Of a stretch of DNA of 64,000 nucleotides, positions 46,789-55,386 are shown in pieces. Source of the DNA: CAWBRT01 sp963819175 (GTDB lineage Bacteria > Acidobacteriota > Terriglobia > Terriglobales > Acidobacteriaceae). The notes beneath the pieces are model-generated. The model was given only the letters and a program-made list of their open reading frames with translations, was not told the origin of the DNA and ran no database searches. The stretch is from contig CAWFVJ010000018.1 of NCBI GenBank assembly GCA_963819175.1, forward strand, positions 207,913-271,912, given 5' to 3'. Positions within the stretch are counted from its first letter, which is position 1. The number at the start of each line of letters is the position of its first letter. Both the position numbers and the translations under genes were made by a program.

Positions 46789-47374
46789 TGCCGCACCGAA
46801 CGGATTCAGGCGAAAAACCTTACTGGGCACATGAGACGGCGATTGTGGACGAGGGCGCGCAAGTCGGCGCCGGCACCAGGATCTGGCACTGGGCGCATGT
46901 GCAGGGCAATTCGATTATCGGCGAACGTTGCTCGCTGGGCCAGAACGTCTATGTTGGTAAGGCGGTGATCGGCAACAACGTAAAAATTCGGAACAACGTC
47001 TCGGTTTACGACGAAGTGGTGCTGGAAGATGACGTCTTCTGCGGGCCGAGTATGGTCTTTACCAATGTAATCGACCCGCGCAGCCATGTAGTGCGTAAGC
47101 ACGAGTACAGAAGACGGTGGTCAAGCGGGGCGCGACGATCGGTGCCAACGCGGTCATCGTGTGCGGCAACACAATCGGCCGCTACGCGATGATCGGCGCG
47201 GGCTCGGGTGTGACCAGGACGTTGCAGATTTCGCGTTGCTGCAAGGCGACCCCCGCAAAGCAGAGTGGATGGAGTGTCAGTGCGGCGAGCGGCTGAATTT
47301 CAGGGGAGCCGGGCCGAGTGCGCCAGCTGTCCACGGGCGCTACAAGGTGGAAGATGGGGGGGAAGGAGCATTGA
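46788..47374 (+). pseudogene. wlbB: wlbB, degraded mirror copy
   Basis: Mirror of 50659-51249. The first 120 or so residues are open (EGAQVGAGTRIWHWAHVQGN) before a base loss near 47108 breaks the acetyltransferase. Confidence 0.78.
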
Positions 47375-48474
47375 ATTTGTCGATCTGAAAAAGCGATACC
47401 GGAAGCTGAAGCCCTCGATAGACGGTCGATCCAGAGGGTTCTGGAGCATTGCCAGTTCATTCTGGGGCCTGAAGTCGAAGAGCTGGAGGAAGCATGGCGC
47501 GGCGCACCGCAGCAGGCATTGCATGAGCTGCGCCAGCGGCACGGACGCTATTCTGATCGCCCTGATGGCCTTGGGGATCGGGCCCGGAGACGAGGTGATA
47601 CCAGCCTTCACCTTTATCGCCACCGGCGAGATGATCGGGCTGCTGCGCGCCCCGCCGGTCTTTGTCGATATCGACGCGAAACCTACAATCTCGACCCTAA
47701 GCTGCTGGGAAGGCGATCACACCGCGTACAAAAGCCATCATGCCGGTTGCGCTCTCTATGGCCAGTGCGCCAAGATCGACGAGATCAACGCGATCGCCGC
47801 CAGGCGTAATCTTCCCGTGATCGAGGATGGCGCGCAGAGTTCGGCGCGAGCTACAAAGGGCGCACGTCATGTAACCTCTCCACCATTGGATGCACCAGCT
47901 TTTTCCCCTCCAAGCCGCTTGCCTGCTACGGAGACGGCGGCGCCTGCTTTACGAATGACGAGACCTTGGCGAAAAGCATGCTTCAGATCCGCGGCCACGG
48001 GCAGGATCGTCGATACCATCATCCGCAGATCGGCATAACGGTCGCATCGACACGATCCAGGCGGCGGTACTGCTGCCAAGCTCGAGGTCTGAACAGGAGG
48101 TAGCGGAGCGAGAACACATCGGCCACCGCTATTCGGAGTTGCTTGGCGCACCGTGGTGCAGCCTTTCATCGAGGCGGAACGCTCTTGTATTTACGCGCGA
48201 TATACCGTGCTGGTCGAGAATCGCCCCGCCATCCAAGAGGCGCTCAAGGCGAAAGGAACTCCAACTGCGGACCACTATCCGGTTCCGCTCCCACCTTCGG
48301 CCAGTGTTTGCTGGCTTGGGACTGGGCAAAGGAGTTTCCCGGTCTCGGAACACGCCAGTGAACACGTCCTCAGCCTGCCGATGCACCCGTACCTCGAAGC
48401 TGAAGAACAGGCACGTATCGTGAATGCCTACACGAGGCGAACGGCGGCCTGCGCATGGCGTCGCAAGGAGATAG
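47366..48474 (+). pseudogene. wlbC: wlbC, degraded mirror copy
   Basis: Mirror of 49545-50669. The start codon itself is lost (GGAGCATTGAA where the clean arm has an ATG). Pieces such as CASGTDAILIALMALGIGPG remain in different frames. Confidence 0.78.
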
Positions 48475-48835
48475 GCAGTCCGTTGTTCCCAAAACCTGGT
48501 TTCTGCAATCCGAACGCTGAACATGCGCCCTACCGCAGTTTATGGGCAACGGACGGCTCGCTCTCTGGCGGAAGATCGTCCGCAAGCGATCCCCCAAACA
48601 CGGGTAGGTTCAGATGAAAGAGCTGCCCCGGGCGGTTCGGCTCAGCGCCAGCATTTCCGATTATGCGGCAACTGGATTGTGTTTGTTGTCATATAGAAAG
48701 CCGAATTTTGTTTGTATTTTACGGGGCCTCCTGTGCTGTCACTGACAGCCCAACAAAAGCTTTGTAAGAGGCCCTGAATTCATTGCTGGAGCGCGGGACG
48801 ATCATCTCAGGAACTGATCTTGCATAAAAAAAAAA

Positions 48836-48993
48836 AAAAAAGAAAAAGCGATTCAAAAATTGTGGTGCTGTGCGGCTCAACGCCTTGTGCTGCCTTCGGT
48901 TTGGGGAACATGGTATTTCTCAAGGATCAGGTCTCAGCCAGGGACAAAGTCAAGGGCAAAGCTCAGGATCTGAGCCCGGCAACGTTGACTGCA
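48836..48993 (+). pseudogene. Small secreted protein, degraded mirror copy
   Basis: Mirror of 49017-49170. Where the clean arm has ACCAAAGAAAACCAATG this arm has a run of sixteen A, wiping out the start. The body (SKIVVLCG, CAAFGLG) is only partly in frame. Confidence 0.6.
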
Positions 48994-49016
48994 ACTCGGG
49001 TCTGAAGGGTCCATCG

Positions 49017-49170
49017 TGCAGTCAACGTTGCCGGGCTCAGATCCTGAGCTTTGCCCTTGACTTTGTCCCTGGCTGAGACCTGATCCTTGAGAAAGCCCAT
49101 CCTGCCCCAAACCGAAGGCAGCACAGAGCATTAAGCCGCACAGCACCACAATTTTGAATCGCTTTTTCAT
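49017..49170 (-). CDS. Small secreted Gly/Ser/Gln-rich protein, truncated by palindrome centre
   Basis: From ATG 49170: MKKRFKIVVLCGLMLCAAFG, a clear signal peptide, then a low-complexity stretch (LSQGSGLSQGQSQGQSSGSE), then PGNVDC. The spacer (48994-49016) extends it by TMDPSDPS, after which the frame enters the mirrored arm and is meaningless. The true C-terminus is therefore unknown. The Cys in VDC would be available for a disulfide. I do not recognise a family. It is the last gene reached before the fold-back. Confidence 0.6.
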
Positions 49171-49261
49171 TGGTTTTCTTTGGTATCCCAGTCGTTCCTG
49201 AGATGATCGTCGCGCAGCTCCAGCAATGAATCTCAGGGCCCTATTACAAAGCTTTCGTCGG

Positions 49262-49276
49262 GCTGTCAGTGACAGC
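49262..49276. promoter_or_regulatory. Perfect 15-base dyad upstream of the small secreted gene
   Basis: GCTGTCAGTGACAGC is an exact inverted repeat (seven pairs around one base), about 92 bases before ATG 49170 on the minus strand. It could be an operator half-site pair. A possible promoter lies further upstream on that strand around 49310-49335 (AT-rich). The left arm keeps the dyad with one change (near 48736-48750). Confidence 0.35.
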
Positions 49277-49544
49277 ACAGGAGGCCCCGTAAAATACAAA
49301 CAAAATTCTGGCTTTCTATATGACAACATAACACAATCCAAGTTGCCGCCATAATCGGAAATGCTGGCGCTGAGCCGAACCGCCGGGGGCAGCTCTTCAT
49401 CTGAACCTACCCGTGTTGTGGGGGATCGCTTGTGAACCATCTTCCGCCAGAAGACGAGAAGCCGTTCCGTTGCCATAACTTGCCGGTGGGCGCACGTTTT
49501 AGCGTTCGGATTGCACAAACCAGGAACCCGGAACAACGGACTGC

Positions 49545-50669
49545 CTATCTCCTTGCGACGCCGATGCGCAGGCCGCTGCTCGCCTCGTGTAAGGCATTCA
49601 CGATAAGTGCCTGTTCTTCAGCTTCGAGGTACGGGTGCATCGGCAGGCTGAGGACGTGTTCACTGGCGTGTTCCGAGACCGGGAAACTCCCTTTGCCCAG
49701 TCCCAAGCCAGCAAACACTGGCTGAAGGTGGAGCGGAACCGGATAGTGAACCGCAGTTGGAATTCCCTTCGCCTTGAGCGCCTCTTGGATGGCGGGGCGA
49801 TTCTCGACCAGCACGGTATATTGCGCGTAGATACAAGAGCGGTCCGCCTCGATGAAAGGCTGCACCACGGCGTCGCCAAGCAACTCCGAATAGCGGTGGC
49901 CAATGCGTTCTCGCTCCGCTACCTCCTGTTCGAAGACCTCGAGCTTGGCCAGCAGAACCGCCGCCTGGATCGTGTCCATGCGACCGTTAATGCCGATCTG
50001 CGGATGATGGTATCGACGATCCTGCCCGTGGCCGCGGATCTGAAGCATGCTTTTCGCCAAGGTCTCGTCATTCGTAAAGCAGGCGCCGCCGTCTCCGTAG
50101 CAGGCAAGCGGCTTGGAGGGGAAAAAGCTGGTGCACCCAATCGTGGAGAGGTTACATGACGTGCGCCCTTTGTAGCTCGCGCCGAAACTCTGCGCGGCAT
50201 CCTCGATCACGGGAAGATTATGCCTGGCGGCGATCGCGTTGATCTCGTCCATGTCGGCGCACTGTCCATAGAGCGCAACCGGCATGATGGCTTTCGTACG
50301 CGGTGTGATCGCCTTCTCCAGCAGCTTAGGGTCGAGATTGTAGGTTTTCGCGTCGATATCGACAAAGACCGGCGTGGCGCGCAGCAGCCCGATCATCTCG
50401 CCGGTGGCGATAAAGGTGAACGGGCTGGTGATCACCTCGTCTCCCGGCCCGATCCCCAAGGCCATCAGGGCGATCAGAATAGCGTCCGTGCCGCTGGCGC
50501 AGCTGATGCAATGCCTGCTGCCGGTGCGCCGCGCCAATGCTTCCTCCAGCTCTTTGACTTCAGGCCCCAGAATGAACTGGCAATGCTCCAGAACCCTCTG
50601 GATTCGACCGTCGATCGAGGGCTTCAGCTTCCGGTATTGCTTTTTCAGATCGACAAATTCAATGCTCAT
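49545..50669 (-). CDS. wlbC: UDP-2-acetamido-3-oxo-glucuronate aminotransferase (WlbC/WbpE)
   Basis: 374 residues from ATG 50669 (MSIEFVDLKKQYRKL), overlapping wlbB by eleven bases. DegT/DnrJ/EryC1 fold: SCASGTDAILIALMALGIGP, TSPFTFIATGEMI, PVIEDAAQSFGASYKGR, and the PLP Lys in SFFPSKPLACYGDGG. The family moves an amino group from glutamate to C3 of UDP-3-keto-GlcNAcA. Directly downstream of wlbB and wlbA, the exact order of the WlbABC pathway, which supports the specific assignment over a generic aminotransferase. Confidence 0.88.
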   Translation of the reverse strand: MSIEFVDLKKQYRKLKPSIDGRIQRVLEHCQFILGPEVKELEEALARRTGSRHCISCASGTDAILIALMALGIGPGDEVITSPFTFIATGEMIGLLRATPVFVDIDAKTYNLDPKLLEKAITPRTKAIMPVALYGQCADMDEINAIAARHNLPVIEDAAQSFGASYKGRTSCNLSTIGCTSFFPSKPLACYGDGGACFTNDETLAKSMLQIRGHGQDRRYHHPQIGINGRMDTIQAAVLLAKLEVFEQEVAERERIGHRYSELLGDAVVQPFIEADRSCIYAQYTVLVENRPAIQEALKAKGIPTAVHYPVPLHLQPVFAGLGLGKGSFPVSEHASEHVLSLPMHPYLEAEEQALIVNALHEASSGLRIGVARR

Positions 50670-51249
50670 TGACCGCCCCATCTTCCAACTTGTAGCGCCC
50701 GTGACAGCTGGCGCACTCGGCCCGGTTCTCCCTGAAATTCAGCCGCTCGCCGCACTGGCACATCCATCCAATCTGCTTTGCGGGATTGCCCACCAGCAAC
50801 GCGAAATCTGCAACGTCCCTGGTCACCACCGAGCCCGCGCCGATCATCGCGTAGCGGCCGATTGTGTTGCCGCACACGATGACCGCGTTGGCACCGATCG
50901 TCGCGCCCCGCTTGACCACCGTCTTCTTGTACTCGTGCTTACGCACTACATGGCTGCGCGGGTTGATTACATTGGTAAAGACCATACTCGGCCCGCAGAA
51001 GACGTCATCTTCCAGCACCACTTCGTCGTAAACCGAGACATTGTTCTGAATTTTTACGTTGTTGCCGATCACTGCCTTACCAACATAGACGTTCTGGCCC
51101 AGCGAGCAACGTTCGCCGATAATCGAATTGCCCTGCACATGCGCCCAGTGCCAGATCCTGGTGCCGGCGCCGACTTGCGCGCCCTCGTCCACAATCGCCG
51201 TCTCATGTGCCCAGTAAGGTTTTTCGCCTGAATCCGTTCGGTGCGGCAT
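50659..51249 (-). CDS. wlbB: UDP-2-acetamido-3-amino-glucuronate N-acetyltransferase (WlbB/WbpD)
   Basis: 196 residues. Left-handed beta-helix hexapeptide repeats (VGAGTRIWHWAHVQGN, IGERCSLGQNVYVGKAVIGN, VKRGATIGANAVIVCGNTIG) and a C-terminal zinc-ribbon-like tail (WMCQCGERLNFRE with CASC). Acetylates the 3-amino group using acetyl-CoA. Starts at the stop codon of wlbA (TGATG) and overlaps wlbC, so the three are translated together. Length is usual for WbpD. Confidence 0.9.
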   Translation of the reverse strand: MPHRTDSGEKPYWAHETAIVDEGAQVGAGTRIWHWAHVQGNSIIGERCSLGQNVYVGKAVIGNNVKIQNNVSVYDEVVLEDDVFCGPSMVFTNVINPRSHVVRKHEYKKTVVKRGATIGANAVIVCGNTIGRYAMIGAGSVVTRDVADFALLVGNPAKQIGWMCQCGERLNFRENRAECASCHGRYKLEDGAVNEH

Positions 51250-52307
51250 CAGTATTCCAATGGCAGCGAAACTCGCCGCCCGTCCCGCGCGGAGGTGTAG
51301 ATCGCAATCAGCAATTCCAGCGAGCGCAGCCCTTCTCGTCCGTCGGTTTCCGCCGTTGCTTCTCCGCGCAGCGTTTTGATCACGTTCTCGTAGTACACGG
51401 GATGCCCAAAGCCGTAAATGGATTGGGTCTCGTAGCTGGCACTCTCCACCTGTGCATCATCTGGAAGTCTTGCTTCGGCCGATGTCCCAGTGCTCCATTC
51501 GGGCTCGACCGCGACTCCCCCTACCCGCACAGTCCCCTTCTCGCCGATGACTGTCAGCGAGCCTTCGAGGTTCTTCGGATAGGTCAGCATTGTCACATTC
51601 ACCGATCCGAGGGCGCCGGAGCGCCACTTGATGCTGGCAACACCGGTGTCTTCCACCTCGATGTTCCGCGCCAAAGTGGCCGTGTACGATTGCACGCTCT
51701 CCACCGGTCCTATCATCCAGTCCAGCAGGTCCACATAATGGCTGGCCTGGTTCATGAAAGCGCCACCGTCGAACTCCCATGTGCCGCGCCAGGCGGCGCT
51801 GTCATAATACGCCTGCGGACGTGCCCAGAAAACATTGAGTGTGACCATGTAGATGCGCCCGAAGCGCCCCCCCGCGATTGCCCGCTTCAGCAGTTGCAGA
51901 GTGGGATTGCGTCGATTCTGCTTGACCACGAACAGCCGCACGCCTGCCGTATCACACGCCTTCACCATCGCCTTGCCATCGGCCCAGCGCGTCGCCATTG
52001 GCTTCTCGGTCACGACATGGCGCCCCGCCAGGGCCGCTTCGATCGCCTGTCCGGCGTGGAGTCCGCTCGGCGTCGCCAGCACAATCACATCGGCATCGCT
52101 CTTCTTCAGTAATTTCCCTAGTTCGTCATAGCCTTCGACGTTCGACTGCTCGACCGCGCGCTTCAGCGCCTCCGGATCTGTATCGCATACAGCCGAAAGC
52201 TCCGCGTATTCGGGATATTTCTTAATCGCTTCGAAGTGGTTCTTGGAAATTCGTCCGCAGCCAACCAACGCGACCCGCAACTTTCTTTCCGTCATCACCA
52301 GATTCAC
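51249..52307 (-). CDS. wlbA: UDP-N-acetylglucosaminuronate 3-dehydrogenase (WlbA/WbpB), Gfo/Idh/MocA family
   Basis: 352 residues; GTG 52307 with GAGG seven bases upstream (an ATG at 52295 is also possible). Rossmann start KLRVALVGCGRISKNHFEAI, the family EKP motif in HVVTEKPMATRW, and NQASHYVDLLDWMIGP with the catalytic His region. Oxidises C3 of UDP-GlcNAcA with NAD+. Heads the wlbABC unit. The 6-dehydrogenase that makes UDP-GlcNAcA (WbpA/WecC) is not in the window. Confidence 0.9.
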   Translation of the reverse strand: MNLVMTERKLRVALVGCGRISKNHFEAIKKYPEYAELSAVCDTDPEALKRAVEQSNVEGYDELGKLLKKSDADVIVLATPSGLHAGQAIEAALAGRHVVTEKPMATRWADGKAMVKACDTAGVRLFVVKQNRRNPTLQLLKRAIAGGRFGRIYMVTLNVFWARPQAYYDSAAWRGTWEFDGGAFMNQASHYVDLLDWMIGPVESVQSYTATLARNIEVEDTGVASIKWRSGALGSVNVTMLTYPKNLEGSLTVIGEKGTVRVGGVAVEPEWSTGTSAEARLPDDAQVESASYETQSIYGFGHPVYYENVIKTLRGEATAETDGREGLRSLELLIAIYTSARDGRRVSLPLEY

Positions 52308-52772
52308 TTTATTGCCTCAATTTTCCCTGTCCGGATGCTGTCAAGTGCCGGAATCGGCGAATAGGCTGCGAAAGCCTTCGCGCATTTGGGAAGCACCATT
52401 CATTCCGGGGCAAGACCACCAAGCCCTTCTCCCGGCGGCTCACAAAACCTTCAACAGATCTAAAATACTGCTTGTAAACTCTGAATGGAAGAAGTATTAG
52501 AGTCGCTTCCTCCATAAGACAATCTGATGACCCTTCACCAAGGGCGGCGATCATCGCGAAAGCATATTTGTTTCTGTCTGAGCACGGATCATCAGTGACG
52601 AAACTCGAGATCGAGACCGCAGGCCTGAGTGCGAAGGCCGGATTGCTGCCTGAGATTATTCTGTGCTAATGTCGAATTCTAGTCTATTCCCGATTATGTC
52701 GACGACAAGGGTATGCGAGAAATCGGCCAGAGCTGTTTCTCAACATAATCTTTAAGGAAAACCAATACCTCA
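52308..52772. other. Divergent promoter region, wlbABC / FkbM-like gene
   Basis: 465 bases, no credible gene. Must drive both directions. The mirror region is 45265-45719. AT-rich near 52650-52760, where the rightward promoter is likely. No riboswitch or operator recognised. Confidence 0.5.
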
Positions 52773-53750
52773 ATGATGTTTAAGTCGATCATGAGAAAAC
52801 TCGTGCGCCGGGTTCGACGCGAACTGGAGAGTAAGACCGATGACTCTCTTCTCCTCTTGGGGCGAACGGCAAGCTGGCAAATTCGCGAGTTAACAGTTGT
52901 CTCATCTCTCCAACAGGTCGAATTCAAAGTGTTCTCGCAGTTTGGGGATGACGGAATCATCGATTGGCTCATTGAACGCGCTGAAATTCCGCCGGAATTA
53001 CACACCTTTGTCGAGTTCGGAGTGGCGGCCTACCGCGAAGCCAACACCCGGTTCCTGTTGCAGAATCGCAATTGGCGCGGACTCGTAATGGACGGAAACC
53101 CGGCACTTATCGATCTCAGAAGAGAAAACATCTCGTGGACTCATGATTTGACCGCAAAACCTGCGTTCATCACGCGGGAGAACATCAATGACCTGCTTGT
53201 GCAGTCTGGCTTTTCGGGAGAAATTGGACTTCTAAGCATCGACGTCGATGGCAACGATTATTGGATCTGGGAGGCTATCACCGCGGTCAACCCCATCATT
53301 TTTATCTGCGAATACAATGCCGTCTTCGGAGATGTGTGGCCTATTTCCATTCCGTACGAACCACAGTTCGTGCGTAGCTGGCCACAATTTCACCACCTGT
53401 ACTGGGGGGCGTCTGTCGGCGCATTGAGATCGCTGGCTACTCGCAAGGGCTATCGGTTTGTCGGCACAAACGCTGCTGGTAACAATGCCTTTTTTGTGCG
53501 CGACGACTATGCATCGCGCATTGAACCCAGCATCCTTAATATCGTTGCCATGCCGTCCAAGTTTCGTGAATCACGTGATGCGGAGGGACGTCTTTCGCTC
53601 GTTGGAGGACCCGAACGCCTCAACCTGATTTCAAAACTACCCGTGAAAAACACGGAAACGGGAGAATCAGTGGCCTTAGGAAATCTCAGCCCGCTATACA
53701 GCGATGATTGGCTGCGACAGATGCGCGGAGCGAAGGACGCTCACCAATAG
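52773..53750 (+). CDS. FkbM-like protein of unknown activity
   Basis: 325 residues, no signal peptide. TFVEFGVAAYREANTRFLLQ followed by NWRGLVMDGNPALIDLRREN resembles the SAM-binding start of FkbM-type methyltransferases (VEFGxxxG...LVxDG), and IGLLSIDVDGNDYWIWEAI is the typical DxDGxD segment. FkbM proteins O-methylate sugars or other hydroxyls. The glycine of the usual motif is replaced (VAAYREANT), so binding is uncertain. Lies in the glycan cluster with a second methyltransferase next to it. Confidence 0.68.
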   Translation: MMFKSIMRKLVRRVRRELESKTDDSLLLLGRTASWQIRELTVVSSLQQVEFKVFSQFGDDGIIDWLIERAEIPPELHTFVEFGVAAYREANTRFLLQNRNWRGLVMDGNPALIDLRRENISWTHDLTAKPAFITRENINDLLVQSGFSGEIGLLSIDVDGNDYWIWEAITAVNPIIFICEYNAVFGDVWPISIPYEPQFVRSWPQFHHLYWGASVGALRSLATRKGYRFVGTNAAGNNAFFVRDDYASRIEPSILNIVAMPSKFRESRDAEGRLSLVGGPERLNLISKLPVKNTETGESVALGNLSPLYSDDWLRQMRGAKDAHQ

Positions 53751-53947
53751 ACAGAAGCCCGCCGAGTTCACCGACAAATCTCCACAAAGCCAGAGCGGCG
53801 AGAAATTGCCCACCTTCATCCGTAGCTTCCGGGAAATTGCAAATTCGATGATGGGTAGCTTAAAATGCCAACTATCCTAGGCCAATGAGGGGCAGCGCAG
53901 GTTAGGCGTTCGAATCGCAGGCGCGTGCGAAGAGGAAATATCGATCA

Positions 53948-54862
53948 ATGAATGTAGTCGACCGGAAGACAGGTAACTTGGCCGCAGCGCCCGAGGCATC
54001 CCAGCCTGTGCCCGTGACTAGATACGGCCTGCTGAGGTCGATCAGGGATAAGTATATCGGAAAGCGGTCAGAGGCTTCCATCCGTCGAACTCTGTTTCCT
54101 GTAGTCCGCCTGAGTGAGTGGCTTGTCTTTGGCGGAAATTTCAGGCGAGACTCACTGCTATGGTTGTTGTACGAGCACTATCGAAGCCGATTTCGCCGCT
54201 ACTGGTTGTGGTATTCAACAACGCCTCCCCATTTTTTCGATCTTCAGATCAGTTTTTTTAGCTTGATCTTCGGAAAGACACCGCCTTCGCCTGAGTTCTC
54301 AAATTGCGGGTTCTTTGGTTCGGAGATCATAGAAAATGGAGACTTGATTCTCGATATCGGGTGCGGTGACGGCTTCTTTACAAAGCGCTTCTTCAGTCAA
54401 GGCGCCGCTCGCGTGGATGCCATTGACATAGATCCGGATGCGATCGCAATCGCTAGCAAATACAACAGTGCCTCAAACATTTCCTATTCCTTGGTTGATG
54501 CCGTTCGTTCCCCCTTTCCGACTCCTCTCCCGAGCGCATATGACGTGGTTATCTGGAACGGTGCGCTGGGGCACTTCGCTCCCGACACCACCATGACCAT
54601 GCTGAGCAAGATCAAGAGTTCGCTTCGACCCGATGGGGTCTTCTGTGGCTCCGAAAGCTTAGGCAGAGAGGGTTCAGACCACCTTCAGTTCTTTGAGACA
54701 TTGGACGATCTAGCCACTTTTTTCAAGAAGTTTTTCACCCATGTTTTCCTGAAGTCAGTCGAGTACAGATCGGACAACAGTGGGTTTGTTCGACGCGAAG
54801 CCTACTGGCGTTGCTCGAATGATTCCAGGCGGCTGGAGAAGCACGAATGGCGCAAGTTGTAG
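53948..54862 (+). CDS. Class I SAM-dependent methyltransferase
   Basis: 304 residues. Motif I LILDIGCGDGFFTKRF, motif II acidic VDAIDIDPDAIAIA, and the post-motif segment SAYDVVIWNGALGHFA. The N-terminal 110 residues are family-unspecific and contain aromatic-rich stretches. Probably methylates a sugar or lipid-linked intermediate in surface glycan assembly. About 200 bases after the FkbM-like gene and 100 before the cupin gene. Confidence 0.82.
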   Translation: MNVVDRKTGNLAAAPEASQPVPVTRYGLLRSIRDKYIGKRSEASIRRTLFPVVRLSEWLVFGGNFRRDSLLWLLYEHYRSRFRRYWLWYSTTPPHFFDLQISFFSLIFGKTPPSPEFSNCGFFGSEIIENGDLILDIGCGDGFFTKRFFSQGAARVDAIDIDPDAIAIASKYNSASNISYSLVDAVRSPFPTPLPSAYDVVIWNGALGHFAPDTTMTMLSKIKSSLRPDGVFCGSESLGREGSDHLQFFETLDDLATFFKKFFTHVFLKSVEYRSDNSGFVRREAYWRCSNDSRRLEKHEWRKL

Positions 54863-54960
54863 CCGCGGAGGTAGTGCGTGCTGTGATTCTCTCCGCTGCA
54901 AGGTGCACCCAAACAGGTTATCGGCAGCATCACCCATGGAATTAGGTTCAGGAGCTATGG

Positions 54961-55371
54961 ATGAGCGTTGAAAAGATCGAATACAATGGCACTCAATATG
55001 CCGAGATTATCTGGGCCGACACGGTGGTCGAAAAGACAACCTTCTTTTCCAGCCCTGAATCGTCGTTTCAATTCGGCTTGCTGGCCCACGGCGCAGGATA
55101 TGAGGAAGCACCGCATTTGCATAAGCCGCATTCACGCGTCATCGACGATCTCCAACAAATGTTTGTGGTGCAACGTGGAGTCGTGGCCGTCCTCTTGTAT
55201 AGCGATGACGGAGAATTATTGAAGAAAGTAGTACTTCGAGTTGGCGACGCCATTGTGCTTAAGCACGGCGTGCATGCCATTCACGTAATTGAAGACATGC
55301 AGTGCATCAGCGTGAAGCAAGGACCGTTTTACGGTGACGAACTCGATAAAGCCGGAATTAGTGCGAGGTAA
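54961..55371 (+). CDS. Cupin-fold protein, possible sugar isomerase or binding protein
   Basis: 136 residues. Cupin pattern: HGAGYEEAPHLHKPHSR (metal-binding HxH...), QQMFVVQRGVVAVLLYSDD, VLRVGDAIVLKHGVHAIHVI. Resembles WbuC/WxcM-like cupins of O-antigen clusters, where they act as sugar isomerases or unknown accessory enzymes. Sixteen bases before the aminotransferase gene, so it may make the keto sugar that enzyme aminates. Confidence 0.72.
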   Translation: MSVEKIEYNGTQYAEIIWADTVVEKTTFFSSPESSFQFGLLAHGAGYEEAPHLHKPHSRVIDDLQQMFVVQRGVVAVLLYSDDGELLKKVVLRVGDAIVLKHGVHAIHVIEDMQCISVKQGPFYGDELDKAGISAR

Positions 55372-55386
55372 AACCAAGGTGCATCG

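Larger units (their letters stand above)
34525..48993. repeat. Left arm of ~14.5-kb palindrome
   Basis: Reverse complement of 49017-63745, with a 23-base spacer (48994-49016). Where both arms are clean (about 37.9-41 kb against 57-60 kb) they agree almost base for base. The left arm is riddled with single-base gains and losses from about 41.5 kb to the centre, exactly where the right arm is clean. Confidence 0.95.

Noticed and set aside
33514..48993. Second, independent capsule locus in inverted orientation
   Set aside because: Arms are identical where both are clean and differ mainly by indels with reciprocal quality, so I treat them as one locus seen twice.
48820..49005. Lysine-rich small protein starting MHKKKKKRKSDSK
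   Set aside because: The poly-A run replaces mixed sequence in the clean arm; it is an error product of the mirrored secreted-protein gene.
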